Source: Afipia birgiae 34632
GTDB lineage: Bacteria; Pseudomonadota; Alphaproteobacteria; Rhizobiales; Xanthobacteraceae
DNA: 64,000 nucleotides
Assembly (NCBI RefSeq): GCF_000308295.2
Contig: NZ_HG326653.1
Coordinates: 1 to 64,000, forward strand
Reading direction: 5' to 3'
Shown here: piece after piece, positions 34,784 through 42,083 of the stretch
How the letters are laid out: each line of letters opens with the position of its first letter
Numbering within the stretch: the first letter of the stretch is position 1
Translations under genes and position numbers: made by a program
Notes under the pieces: model-generated
The model's database searches: none
The model's input: only the letters and a program-made list of their open reading frames with translations
What the model was told of the DNA's origin: nothing

Positions 34784-35515
34784 ATGCAAATTGATCAACG
34801 TCCTAACGTCGGCGACGAATGCGCGGAATTTGTCCGCATTCCAGTACTAGATATCACCAGCTATGAGGCAGCTGCCAAATTGCTCGCTGTCCTGGCCTAT
34901 CCTGACGACAAGAAAGCGCGCACCAGGTTCGAGCACGCGGCGTATTTCAAGATCATCGAACACTTGTCAAAACATCCGGGGTGGAAGAATTCCAACCAAT
35001 GGCTTCGGCCGGACTACCTCCTATTGGACAGAAAGATGGCCGAGACCGAATACAAACGCGGAATCCGACTCATTCGATACTCCCGGATGATCGCCGCGAA
35101 GATGGCAGCACCAACGGATTGCTGCTTCTTCGCGTTTGAAAAGGGACGAGACAGCCGAGGTGCTGGCGGCAAGCTTGCAGAGTACGGGTATTTTGCGCCA
35201 ACCAGCGCTGAGTGGATAGCGGAGGTTTCGATGGATCTGGATAGGCTCCGCAAGAAAGATACCACTGCAAATAAGGGAAATATTACAGAACGATGCTGGA
35301 CGCCAAGCAAGCCCGTTTTGCATCTTTGCCTGGCTCTGCAATCCATTTTCAACGCAGGCGATGAGATGACTTATCTGGATCTTCCGTTCGAGACGCTTTT
35401 CAATGATCCAGGCATGATCATGATCGTCATTAACAAGGCTCGATACTATCGCAACTTTACATCGGGCATATTTGACATTCCCAGAAGCCAGCAGATCGAC
35501 CTCGACTGGCGCTGA
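34784..35515 (+). CDS. Hypothetical protein, 243 residues
   Basis: From the ATG at 34784 (upstream AAAGGCG is a weak ribosome site). No family recognised. The protein is mixed alpha/beta by appearance, with no signal peptide or membrane helix. Notable segments are TSYEAAAKLLAVLAYPDDKK, RFEHAAYFKIIEHLSKHPGW, and a C-terminal FETLFNDPGMIMIVINKARY. Codon use is less GC-biased than in the backbone genes, in keeping with transfer. It stands alone between two copies of the GGTTTCA dyad. Confidence 0.65.
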   Translation: MQIDQRPNVGDECAEFVRIPVLDITSYEAAAKLLAVLAYPDDKKARTRFEHAAYFKIIEHLSKHPGWKNSNQWLRPDYLLLDRKMAETEYKRGIRLIRYSRMIAAKMAAPTDCCFFAFEKGRDSRGAGGKLAEYGYFAPTSAEWIAEVSMDLDRLRKKDTTANKGNITERCWTPSKPVLHLCLALQSIFNAGDEMTYLDLPFETLFNDPGMIMIVINKARYYRNFTSGIFDIPRSQQIDLDWR

Positions 35516-35658
35516 AGCATGAGCTCTCCTCTTAGAACACGCGCGCTCGTTATTTTCGGCTCAACGGCAATTCTGCGTGACCGCGGACAAAGATTGGGAT
35601 GACCTGACTTCGTCAGGAGTGGCACAGAATCAACGACTCGTCCGTATCCGACACTGCA

Positions 35659-35688
35659 GGTTTCAAAAATACTTCAGCGAATGAAACC
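35659..35688. promoter_or_regulatory. Operator-like dyad GGTTTCA-N16-TGAAACC, copy 2
   Basis: Arms GGTTTCA and TGAAACC (eight bases when the flanking A and T are counted), same 16-base spacer as copy 1, about 94 bases before the start at 35782. The sequence of the spacer differs between copies, which argues for a protein-binding site and not simple duplication. Confidence 0.6.
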
Positions 35689-35781
35689 TCGATTCGGCCG
35701 TCAGCGAGGCACTATCCGCCTGTGCATAGCAGCACCCCAGGCAGCATTCCGCTCCTTGGCTCCCAGAAGGATAGACCTCCC

Positions 35782-36312
35782 ATGGACCACTTCGCCTTTG
35801 CCCGCTCTGTCCCGCACGTTCCCGACTCGCTGATGGCCAAATTGGCCAACTCGGCCGTCCTCTCCGATGAGGAGGACCAGCTGCACGAACGCATCTGCGG
35901 TGTCGCCCCCGGCTTTCCCGAAGCCTATGCCTCCAGTGAGGCGCGGGATGCAGCGCTGGGCCTCTTCGGTCCGTACGTGAAGTTCGTCCCGGCCACTTGG
36001 GGCGAGGCCGAAGTCGGCGGCTTCCCGATCTCCAGCGTGGCCATCGGCCATGCCCTCGGCGACGCTGCTTTTGCCGAGGTGGCGCCCACGATCCTGGATG
36101 CGGTCACAAGCCGTCTGCGGGATGACGACGCTCACGATGTCATCATCCACCGCACTCGCTACGTCGTCCGCCGCCTCGCCAACGGCAGCGTGAAGACTTA
36201 CGGCTGGGTAACAGAGTTCGATGGTGCCCCCATCGAGGTCAAGGACGCCTTGGAGACGGCGGCATACTTGGATCGCGCGCTCAACCAGCGCTTCGCGAAT
36301 AACGATCGCTAA
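35782..36312 (+). CDS. Hypothetical protein, 176 residues
   Basis: From the ATG at 35782, with AGAAGGA some 13 bases upstream; the frame is open from 35722. The sequence is soluble, acidic and rich in Ala, with SLMAKLANSAVLSDEEDQLH, YVKFVPATWGEAEVGGFPIS, and RTRYVVRRLANGSVKTYGWV. I do not recognise a family. It is preceded by the second GGTTTCA dyad. Confidence 0.65.
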   Translation: MDHFAFARSVPHVPDSLMAKLANSAVLSDEEDQLHERICGVAPGFPEAYASSEARDAALGLFGPYVKFVPATWGEAEVGGFPISSVAIGHALGDAAFAEVAPTILDAVTSRLRDDDAHDVIIHRTRYVVRRLANGSVKTYGWVTEFDGAPIEVKDALETAAYLDRALNQRFANNDR

Positions 36313-36614
36313 GCGAGGCGGGAGTTGGCCACTGTGCCGCTGGCCAACTCCTCTCAACCTCAGTCACGAACGGCATCGAGACGAACCCTATGTTGCAAGA
36401 AGAAGTTTGCGGACAAGTCCAGACTAGTCTAGCGGCGAATAACGAAGGTCCGCGGGATCAGACGGCGCACGACGGCGGAGAACAGGCTGACAGGCTTGTC
36501 ACGAAAATCACGGCGGAACGTCGCCGGCCGGACGTGTAAGCCAATACTTAACGATAGTGGGGGGTGTCCAAGCCAATATTTCGAGAAAGAGAAACAACGA
36601 CTGTCGTCATACGG

Positions 36615-37316
36615 ATGCAATCAACAACCACTACGAAGGAAAATTCGGTGTTTGAACATTTAATTGACGCGGTAGAATTAGCTTTTCAAAACTTCCTCGG
36701 CCAGCGGGAGCTTCAGAGGCGATACAATCACATCCAGCAGCACCTGGATGTCAGGGGTGCACGCATTCAGCTTTCCACTATTGATAATGCTGGCTTCCGA
36801 GAGTTGCTAGAGCGGCTTGACGATCTGAATATTATCGTCGGTGCTGATGCGCTTTTGCCAGCCGACGCTGCGCAAGCTCTCCCTAGATTCGGGCTGACGC
36901 TGGTTATTCCTGGGCGACCGCCGCTGATCTGGCTTAACCTATTGAAGCATTCAGATTCGATGGAGCTTGTCGACACCGTCGCGCATGAAGCGATTCACGC
37001 AACGGTCAACCTGCTCGGACGCCATCCGCAAACCCCACAGCCGACAAACGAACTCGCCTATCACGCCGAGGAAATCGTAGCGCTCTACGGTGCGAACTGG
37101 ATATTGAACCAGATCGAGATTCCTGCCCATCGCCAGATCGAACAGAACCTTGCCACCATCAACCAGCCCGCAGATATCCTGATCCGGCTCGGGCGTAGCC
37201 CGGAGTTTCTTCAGCAGAAAGATGCGGAGGGCGACGTCGCCGCAAAATTTCTGCTGGAGTCGCATCTCATTGAGATCGCCGCTCCAACCTTGGCCGAGGT
37301 GAACGCGCCTCGATAG
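36615..37316 (+). CDS. HExxH zincin-like protein (ArdC C-terminal-domain-like)
   Basis: 233 residues from the ATG at 36615; the frame is open from 36564 and the exact start is uncertain. The key region, about residues 115-160, is LVDTVAHEAIHATVNLLGRH followed about 19 residues later by ELAYHAEEIVALYGANWIL. This combines an HExxH zinc site with a downstream EEIVA...GA segment resembling EELVAEIGAAF of ArdC. It lacks the ArdC ssDNA-binding N terminus; residues 1-110 are unlike anything I know. It may be an antirestriction or host-takeover protease of the mobile element. Confidence 0.6.
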   Translation: MQSTTTTKENSVFEHLIDAVELAFQNFLGQRELQRRYNHIQQHLDVRGARIQLSTIDNAGFRELLERLDDLNIIVGADALLPADAAQALPRFGLTLVIPGRPPLIWLNLLKHSDSMELVDTVAHEAIHATVNLLGRHPQTPQPTNELAYHAEEIVALYGANWILNQIEIPAHRQIEQNLATINQPADILIRLGRSPEFLQQKDAEGDVAAKFLLESHLIEIAAPTLAEVNAPR

Positions 37317-37342
37317 GCCATTTGTCTTTCCGTCTTTTACAG

Positions 37343-37366
37343 AAATTCTTCGTTCCTGAAATTTCA
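37343..37366 (+). promoter_or_regulatory. Repeated upstream motif TTCGTTCCTGAAATTT, copy 1
   Basis: The motif at about 37349-37364 with flanking AAAT and CA lies 47 bases before the gene at 37413. The part TGAAATTTCA is a perfect 10-base palindrome. Near-identical copies precede two other gene groups of the transfer module. Confidence 0.65.
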
Positions 37367-37412
37367 ACGGGGACCTTAGGCCACCATGCGTGGATGAAAT
37401 GCGAGGCCCTTC

Positions 37413-38609
37413 ATGAGCAATTTCCCGACCATCAGACTGGTTACCCTGCAATGCGCGATCGAGGATGTTAACGAGCACCCTCGCCCCTTCGTTGTCGTCA
37501 ACACCGGATGCCACACCACTGAATATATCGAATTTCCATCTCAGATATTTGCAATGCTGCCCGACGGATTTACCGGCGACCTCCTCGTGGTGCCGACAAC
37601 TCTGGGAGGGCTCCACGGCGTCGGGATACCCCTCGGACGCCATCGAGAGCAGTTTCTCGCAGGTGAATTTGTCCTGGTCTTTGCCGACGTGCTGCATAAA
37701 ATCCAGGAACGCGCGCACGGCGGCCAGACCGTCGGGGACTTGGAGGAGCGCGCCCGCGATGGCCTGTGGGTGACCATGACGTTGGCGACGGAGAGGCTAC
37801 GAGCGTGCCTTGATTTACGGGAGCATCGCAAACTTAACACAGAGACGCGTCGTGGTGAGATTTTTACGCGCCTCGAACCATATTTAGCTGGGTTCACGGC
37901 GATCAACACTTTTCGCGAGGGCCAGGAACTCATCAAGAAATGGTATCCCGGCAAGACGTCGTACCGAACGATGAAATCGGCCTATATGAGCGTCGCAACC
38001 TTGCCGGGCGCCAAATTGGGACGGGTGAATCTTGTCGATATCGAAGACGAGCAGGTCGACCTCGTTCGCACTGCGGGCTCTATCTATAGCAAAACGCTTG
38101 CCTTCCTCGCTGCTCAACATGAAATGTCGGACATGCTGCGCGAACTGGAAGAAAGCGCCGAGTTTAAGAATGCTACGGGCGAGGAGCAGCACGTCATGAT
38201 GGCCGGACTGCTGCGCGAGAAGGGCCCAGCCCAGCACCAGACGCTCGCACATGACGAGCAGCGCAGCCCTTCGCTTATCCAGTTGATGCGTGCCGCGAAT
38301 GGTATGAACTTCAATCCGGCATGGGTTTTCCTGAACGTGCGTGCTTACACAAGCGAATTCGATTGCGCTATGTTGCTTGGGTGTGCGGAGCGCGGCATCG
38401 GCGCGACATTTGAGCCGGAGCAGATTGCGAGGCTCAAGCGGTTCATGGCATTGGGCGAAGCCACCGGCGAACGAGCCAATGCCAATGCGGAAGTTCAAGC
38501 GGCAAGGGTCCTGCGAGAGCAGGCGTTGCGCGTGAAGCTGCAGGCGGGATGGGATGAGTTATTTGCGGCGAATGACGGCGGGTCGCCGTGGGTAACCAAA
38601 GCGCTGTAA
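37413..38609 (+). CDS. Conserved-looking protein of unknown function, 398 residues
   Basis: ATG at 37413. No family recognised. The N-terminal half is beta-rich (TIRLVTLQCAIEDVNEHPRP followed by FVVVNTGCHTTEYIEFPSQI, and LLVVPTTLGGLHGVGIPLGR). The C-terminal half is helical and charged (MSDMLRELEESAEFKNATGE, ARLKRFMALGEATGERANAN, AARVLREQALRVKLQAGWDE). It is soluble. The same upstream motif precedes this gene, the ATPase gene and the relaxase gene, so it belongs to the transfer regulon. It could be a DNA-processing accessory factor, but nothing in the sequence proves this. Confidence 0.7.
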   Translation: MSNFPTIRLVTLQCAIEDVNEHPRPFVVVNTGCHTTEYIEFPSQIFAMLPDGFTGDLLVVPTTLGGLHGVGIPLGRHREQFLAGEFVLVFADVLHKIQERAHGGQTVGDLEERARDGLWVTMTLATERLRACLDLREHRKLNTETRRGEIFTRLEPYLAGFTAINTFREGQELIKKWYPGKTSYRTMKSAYMSVATLPGAKLGRVNLVDIEDEQVDLVRTAGSIYSKTLAFLAAQHEMSDMLRELEESAEFKNATGEEQHVMMAGLLREKGPAQHQTLAHDEQRSPSLIQLMRAANGMNFNPAWVFLNVRAYTSEFDCAMLLGCAERGIGATFEPEQIARLKRFMALGEATGERANANAEVQAARVLREQALRVKLQAGWDELFAANDGGSPWVTKAL

Positions 38610-38627
38610 CGACGGCCCCGCACGAAT

Positions 38628-38651
38628 AAATCTTCGTTCCTGAAATTTTCA
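38628..38651 (+). promoter_or_regulatory. Repeated upstream motif TTCGTTCCTGAAATTT, copy 2
   Basis: Identical over AAAT-CTTCGTTCCTGAAATTT apart from one extra T at the end. It lies 75 bases before the start of the ATPase-membrane protein-coupling protein operon at 38726. Confidence 0.65.
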
Positions 38652-38725
38652 GGGCACCTTCGGCTTATTGAGACGGCTCCGCAGCAATCCCGACAGATGC
38701 ACTGTCGGGATCAAAGGAGTTCAGT

Positions 38726-39574
38726 ATGGCAAAACCTGTTCCTCTAGCTTCTGTTTCGCACGCTCCGCTCTTGATGGTGGTCGATGGTGACGTTGGCGGG
38801 GTCGGAAAGTCGACTCTCGCCACCCTCATCGCCATGTGCTGTGCGCTTGTCGATGTGGAACTCGACGTTTTCGAGCTCGATGAGCAGGGCAAGCTCGCGC
38901 GCTTCTTAGGGAATGACAATGTCGTCAGTCTTCATGGCGCGATTCTTAATGCCGATGCGGACGGTGAACGCGACTTGGTGCCGGTCTTCGCGCCGCTTCA
39001 TCGTGCCCTCATTGCCATGTCCACCACCAAGCGCTCTGCACTGCTGGAGGTCGGGGGCGCATTGACCGGTGTCTGGAACAGTTTTATTCGCGAGGCCGAT
39101 CTTGAGGAAGATCTGGTGGCCGTGGCCATCCCCCTCGTTGTTTTTCTGGTGCTGATCGCGAGCGAGGAATCGGCGCGCCAGGTCCTGGGCCAGATCAAAG
39201 AGCTGCGCCGCACATTGCCTTCGGCAAAACTCGTCATCGTCCGTAACGAGCGAGATGGCTGTCCAGCTACCGAGGCCAAGGAACTACCGGCGGATTTGCG
39301 CAAAGCTCTGGAGCAGGCACTTAAGCTCTATCCCTCGATCCGCATGCCCAGGCTGCGCCTGAAGTCGCGCCGGATTTATGAAAAGTTGGGACTACCGCCG
39401 TCGGCCATCATCGCCTGGCACCGCGACCACTATCGTGAGGCCATCGCCCGGACGGGCCGGCCACTGCTTGAAGCCAAGCGACTGGTCAAAGACATCGCGG
39501 CATGGTCGGAAAGTGTGCGTGCCGAACTCGTCGGCCTGCTGCCGTTCCTGGGAGGCAATGACCGCGATGAGTAA
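38726..39574 (+). CDS. ParA/MinD-like P-loop ATPase (StbB-like)
   Basis: 282 residues with GGAG about 10 bases before the ATG at 38726. The P-loop near residues 23-32, GDVGGVGKST, is that of deviant Walker A ATPases, but Asp-Val replaces the signature Lys-Gly, so the usual second lysine is missing. VELDVFELDEQGKLARFLGN and LPSAKLVIVRNERDGCPATE are the expected following strands. In plasmid R388, StbB, a ParA-like ATPase, is encoded next to trwABC and assists conjugation. The place of this gene before a TrwB-like and a TrwC-like gene is the same. Overlaps the next gene by 8 bases. Confidence 0.72.
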   Translation: MAKPVPLASVSHAPLLMVVDGDVGGVGKSTLATLIAMCCALVDVELDVFELDEQGKLARFLGNDNVVSLHGAILNADADGERDLVPVFAPLHRALIAMSTTKRSALLEVGGALTGVWNSFIREADLEEDLVAVAIPLVVFLVLIASEESARQVLGQIKELRRTLPSAKLVIVRNERDGCPATEAKELPADLRKALEQALKLYPSIRMPRLRLKSRRIYEKLGLPPSAIIAWHRDHYREAIARTGRPLLEAKRLVKDIAAWSESVRAELVGLLPFLGGNDRDE

Positions 39575-40184
39575 GCTCGATGAATTCTTGAAGGATGTCG
39601 AAAGCGCGACGGCCAAGGCGAACGCCGCCGACGCTGAAATGGTCGGGAAACTGAAGACACTCTCGGCGGAAGATTTTGCTCGCCTGCCACGGTCACTCCT
39701 GAACAATCTCTCCGGCCGGCAATATCAGGAGATCGTTCACTCGATTGCGCCTACCGTCACCCTAAAACGGGAGCCGGCGCTGACCCGCTCCAGCCGACCA
39801 GGCACGAAACGCAATTTGTTCAGCAATTGGATCCCACGGCCGGTGATTGCAGCGAGCCTTGCAATCGTGGCGGGTCTTCTGGTTCTGATCGCTGGTGTCG
39901 GCGCAGGGCCAACGTTTGAATGGTTGTCGTATGGCAAGCCGCTGGTCCGCGCGGCCTCAATCGCAGGATGGCCGCGTTGTCCGAGCCTAACGAGATGGAC
40001 AGACGGCTGCGTCTATCGCGTTGTCAAAGGCCTGGATTGGAGCGACGCCGCCCACGATCTCGCGCTTCCCGAGAGCTATTTGCGAAAGCTGAACCACCAT
40101 ATTCCATCGCAATCTATTCCCGCCGAATCCGACCTGATTGTCTGGCGCGAGCGATTTCCGCTGCAGGGGGAACGCATTCAATGA
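39567..40184 (+). CDS. Single-pass membrane protein with LysM-like C terminus
   Basis: 205 residues from the ATG at 39567, inside the end of the ATPase gene. The cytoplasmic N terminus (residues 1-85) is helical and acidic (MSKLDEFLKDVESATAKANA). One transmembrane helix follows (VIAASLAIVAGLLVLIAGVG, about 89-108). The C-terminal part, about 145-195, has YRVVKGLDWSDAAHDLALPE followed by SYLRKLNHHIPSQSIPAESD, which resembles a LysM fold and could contact peptidoglycan. The stop overlaps the coupling-protein start (ATGA). A possible cell-envelope adaptor for the coupling protein; no known family. Confidence 0.7.
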   Translation: MSKLDEFLKDVESATAKANAADAEMVGKLKTLSAEDFARLPRSLLNNLSGRQYQEIVHSIAPTVTLKREPALTRSSRPGTKRNLFSNWIPRPVIAASLAIVAGLLVLIAGVGAGPTFEWLSYGKPLVRAASIAGWPRCPSLTRWTDGCVYRVVKGLDWSDAAHDLALPESYLRKLNHHIPSQSIPAESDLIVWRERFPLQGERIQ

Positions 40185-41986
40185 ACCTGGCAAAATATGA
40201 ACAGCGTTCGACCCACGCGGCAACGCGTATCTCGCTGTTGGTGAGCATCCTAGTCGGAACGATCGCGTGCATTGTCGCGCTGGAACTCTCTCCTCTTGTG
40301 ATCTGGGTCGACGACCATGCGCAGTTCGTGACTGCAGCCTGGTTGACGCAAGCATGGCAGCATCACTTCGAGATCGCCTTCAGGGCGGTGTTGAGGTCTG
40401 ACGACGTTGTCGCCACGATGAGCTCGACCTTTGTCGCATCGCTTGTAGCCACGGCTGAATGGATCTGGAATGGCGCCGTGATGATGGCCCTGGGGCGAAC
40501 GATAGCGCTTGTGCTGATGGCTGTTGTCACCGCCGCATCGATTTCCTACGCCATGATGATCGCAGGCGCACCGATCATCGATATCAGAGAGCATGTCGAC
40601 GGCCTGCGTCTATTACGGGGCAAAGAGGGTCTTGGTCATCTGCGCGCTGTCATGGCAAGGGAAACCGCCGGGCAGCCAGCGGGACTTGAGATCGCGCCGA
40701 ACATTCCGTTGGCGAAGCTGCGCGAGATTCGCGGCACGTTGATTTTGGGTGCGATCGGCAGCGGCAAAACCCGCATCCTCCTTTATATTTTGGATCGTAT
40801 TCTCGATGCGATCAAGACTAAGCCTGAGCGGCGAATTCGCCTGTTGGTCCACGACACCACAGGCGAGTTACTGGACGGATTGCCGCTTGAAGACAACCAA
40901 TTCGCGGCCATGCATGGCGCACGCCCCGGCGGTTGGGCCTGGGCGATCGGCCGTGATGTCTTGACTGCTTCTGATGCCGAGTCAGTGGCAGATGCGATGG
41001 CGCCGAAAACCAGCGACATGTGGGGCGCCGGCGCTTCGATCTTTCTGGCTGCCGCGCAAGTCAAATGCCAATACGAGCACAGCACGTCCTGGGGAATAGC
41101 GGAATTCTACGACAATCTGTTGGAAGACCCGATTACGCTGAAACCACTGTATGAAAAGATTTACCCGGTCGCCGCCTCGCTGATCGAAATCGATCCGGCC
41201 ACCGGCGCACTGTCGAAAACGACGGTGTCGTTCTTGCTCACGTTTCGAGCGGCGGTTTTGCGCTACCTGCGGCCACTTGCCGAAAACTGGCGAGACATTC
41301 CACTCGAAAGACAGTTCTCCTTCATTGAATGGCTGGAGGGCTCCAATGCGGCGTATCCCGCGGTGGTTGTGCTACAGCGTGCGGGAAAATATCCGCAAAT
41401 GTCGGCCGCCTGGATTGGTGCCGTCGTCGACACCATCGCGGGGCACGTCAATGACGCCTCCTTCCCGAACTCACAAGATCGGCGCGTTTTCCTCGCTCTT
41501 GAGGAACTTGCGACGCTCGGCAAATTGAAAAATCTCAGCACCTTGCTGGACACCGGCAGAAACAAAGGCATTGGCGTATTCGCATCCGTTCAAGAACCGG
41601 AGCAGCTCACGATTCACTACGGTAACGAGGAAGCGAAGACCATCCTCAAACGCTTCCGAACGAAAATCGTCTGTCAGCAGGTCCTGGATGCAGACACTGA
41701 CGACTTTTCGATGGCTCATATCGGCAAGCGAACCATCATCGAGACGACCGAAACAAAATCCACCACGACAGTCAAAGGCGTTACGACGACCGCGGTCACC
41801 CGCAACGAAACCAACAAGGAAGTTCCGAGCATTCGCGGAGAACGCCTTGCCTACGATCTCGGAGTGCACGGCGACCGGGTAAGGGCGATTATCGCAGGCA
41901 TGGAAGACCCCGTCGAAGTCGAATGGCCCCTGACCATCTGGCCGCGCCGCCGTAATCTTACAATCGGCAAGCCTCAAGGCAGATAA
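40181..41986 (+). CDS. Type IV coupling protein (TrwB/TraD family)
   Basis: 601 residues from the ATG at 40181, which overlaps the previous stop. Two N-terminal helix regions (ISLLVSILVGTIACIVALEL; TIALVLMAVVTAASISYAMM) anchor it in the inner membrane. The motor domain has Walker A LGAIGSGKTR (about residue 190) and Walker B-like RRVFLALEELATLGKLKNLS (about 436), followed by LLDTGRNKGIGVFASVQEPE, typical of TraD/TrwB DNA-transport ATPases. It would deliver the relaxosome to a secretion channel. The catalytic acid pair is EE where TrwB has DE. No channel genes are encoded nearby. Confidence 0.85.
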   Translation: MNLAKYEQRSTHAATRISLLVSILVGTIACIVALELSPLVIWVDDHAQFVTAAWLTQAWQHHFEIAFRAVLRSDDVVATMSSTFVASLVATAEWIWNGAVMMALGRTIALVLMAVVTAASISYAMMIAGAPIIDIREHVDGLRLLRGKEGLGHLRAVMARETAGQPAGLEIAPNIPLAKLREIRGTLILGAIGSGKTRILLYILDRILDAIKTKPERRIRLLVHDTTGELLDGLPLEDNQFAAMHGARPGGWAWAIGRDVLTASDAESVADAMAPKTSDMWGAGASIFLAAAQVKCQYEHSTSWGIAEFYDNLLEDPITLKPLYEKIYPVAASLIEIDPATGALSKTTVSFLLTFRAAVLRYLRPLAENWRDIPLERQFSFIEWLEGSNAAYPAVVVLQRAGKYPQMSAAWIGAVVDTIAGHVNDASFPNSQDRRVFLALEELATLGKLKNLSTLLDTGRNKGIGVFASVQEPEQLTIHYGNEEAKTILKRFRTKIVCQQVLDADTDDFSMAHIGKRTIIETTETKSTTTVKGVTTTAVTRNETNKEVPSIRGERLAYDLGVHGDRVRAIIAGMEDPVEVEWPLTIWPRRRNLTIGKPQGR

Positions 41987-42015
41987 ACGGAGACATTCGC
42001 GGGGTGTTCCGGCAA

Positions 42016-42039
42016 AAATCTTCATTCCTGAAATTTGCA
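42016..42039 (+). promoter_or_regulatory. Repeated upstream motif TTCATTCCTGAAATTT, copy 3
   Basis: One base differs from the other copies (A for G in TTCNTTCC). It lies 45 bases before the relaxase start at 42084. Confidence 0.65.
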
Positions 42040-42083
42040 AGTCAGTTCGGGCGTAGTTGGAAGGCCTCATCACCGAGGTTTTC

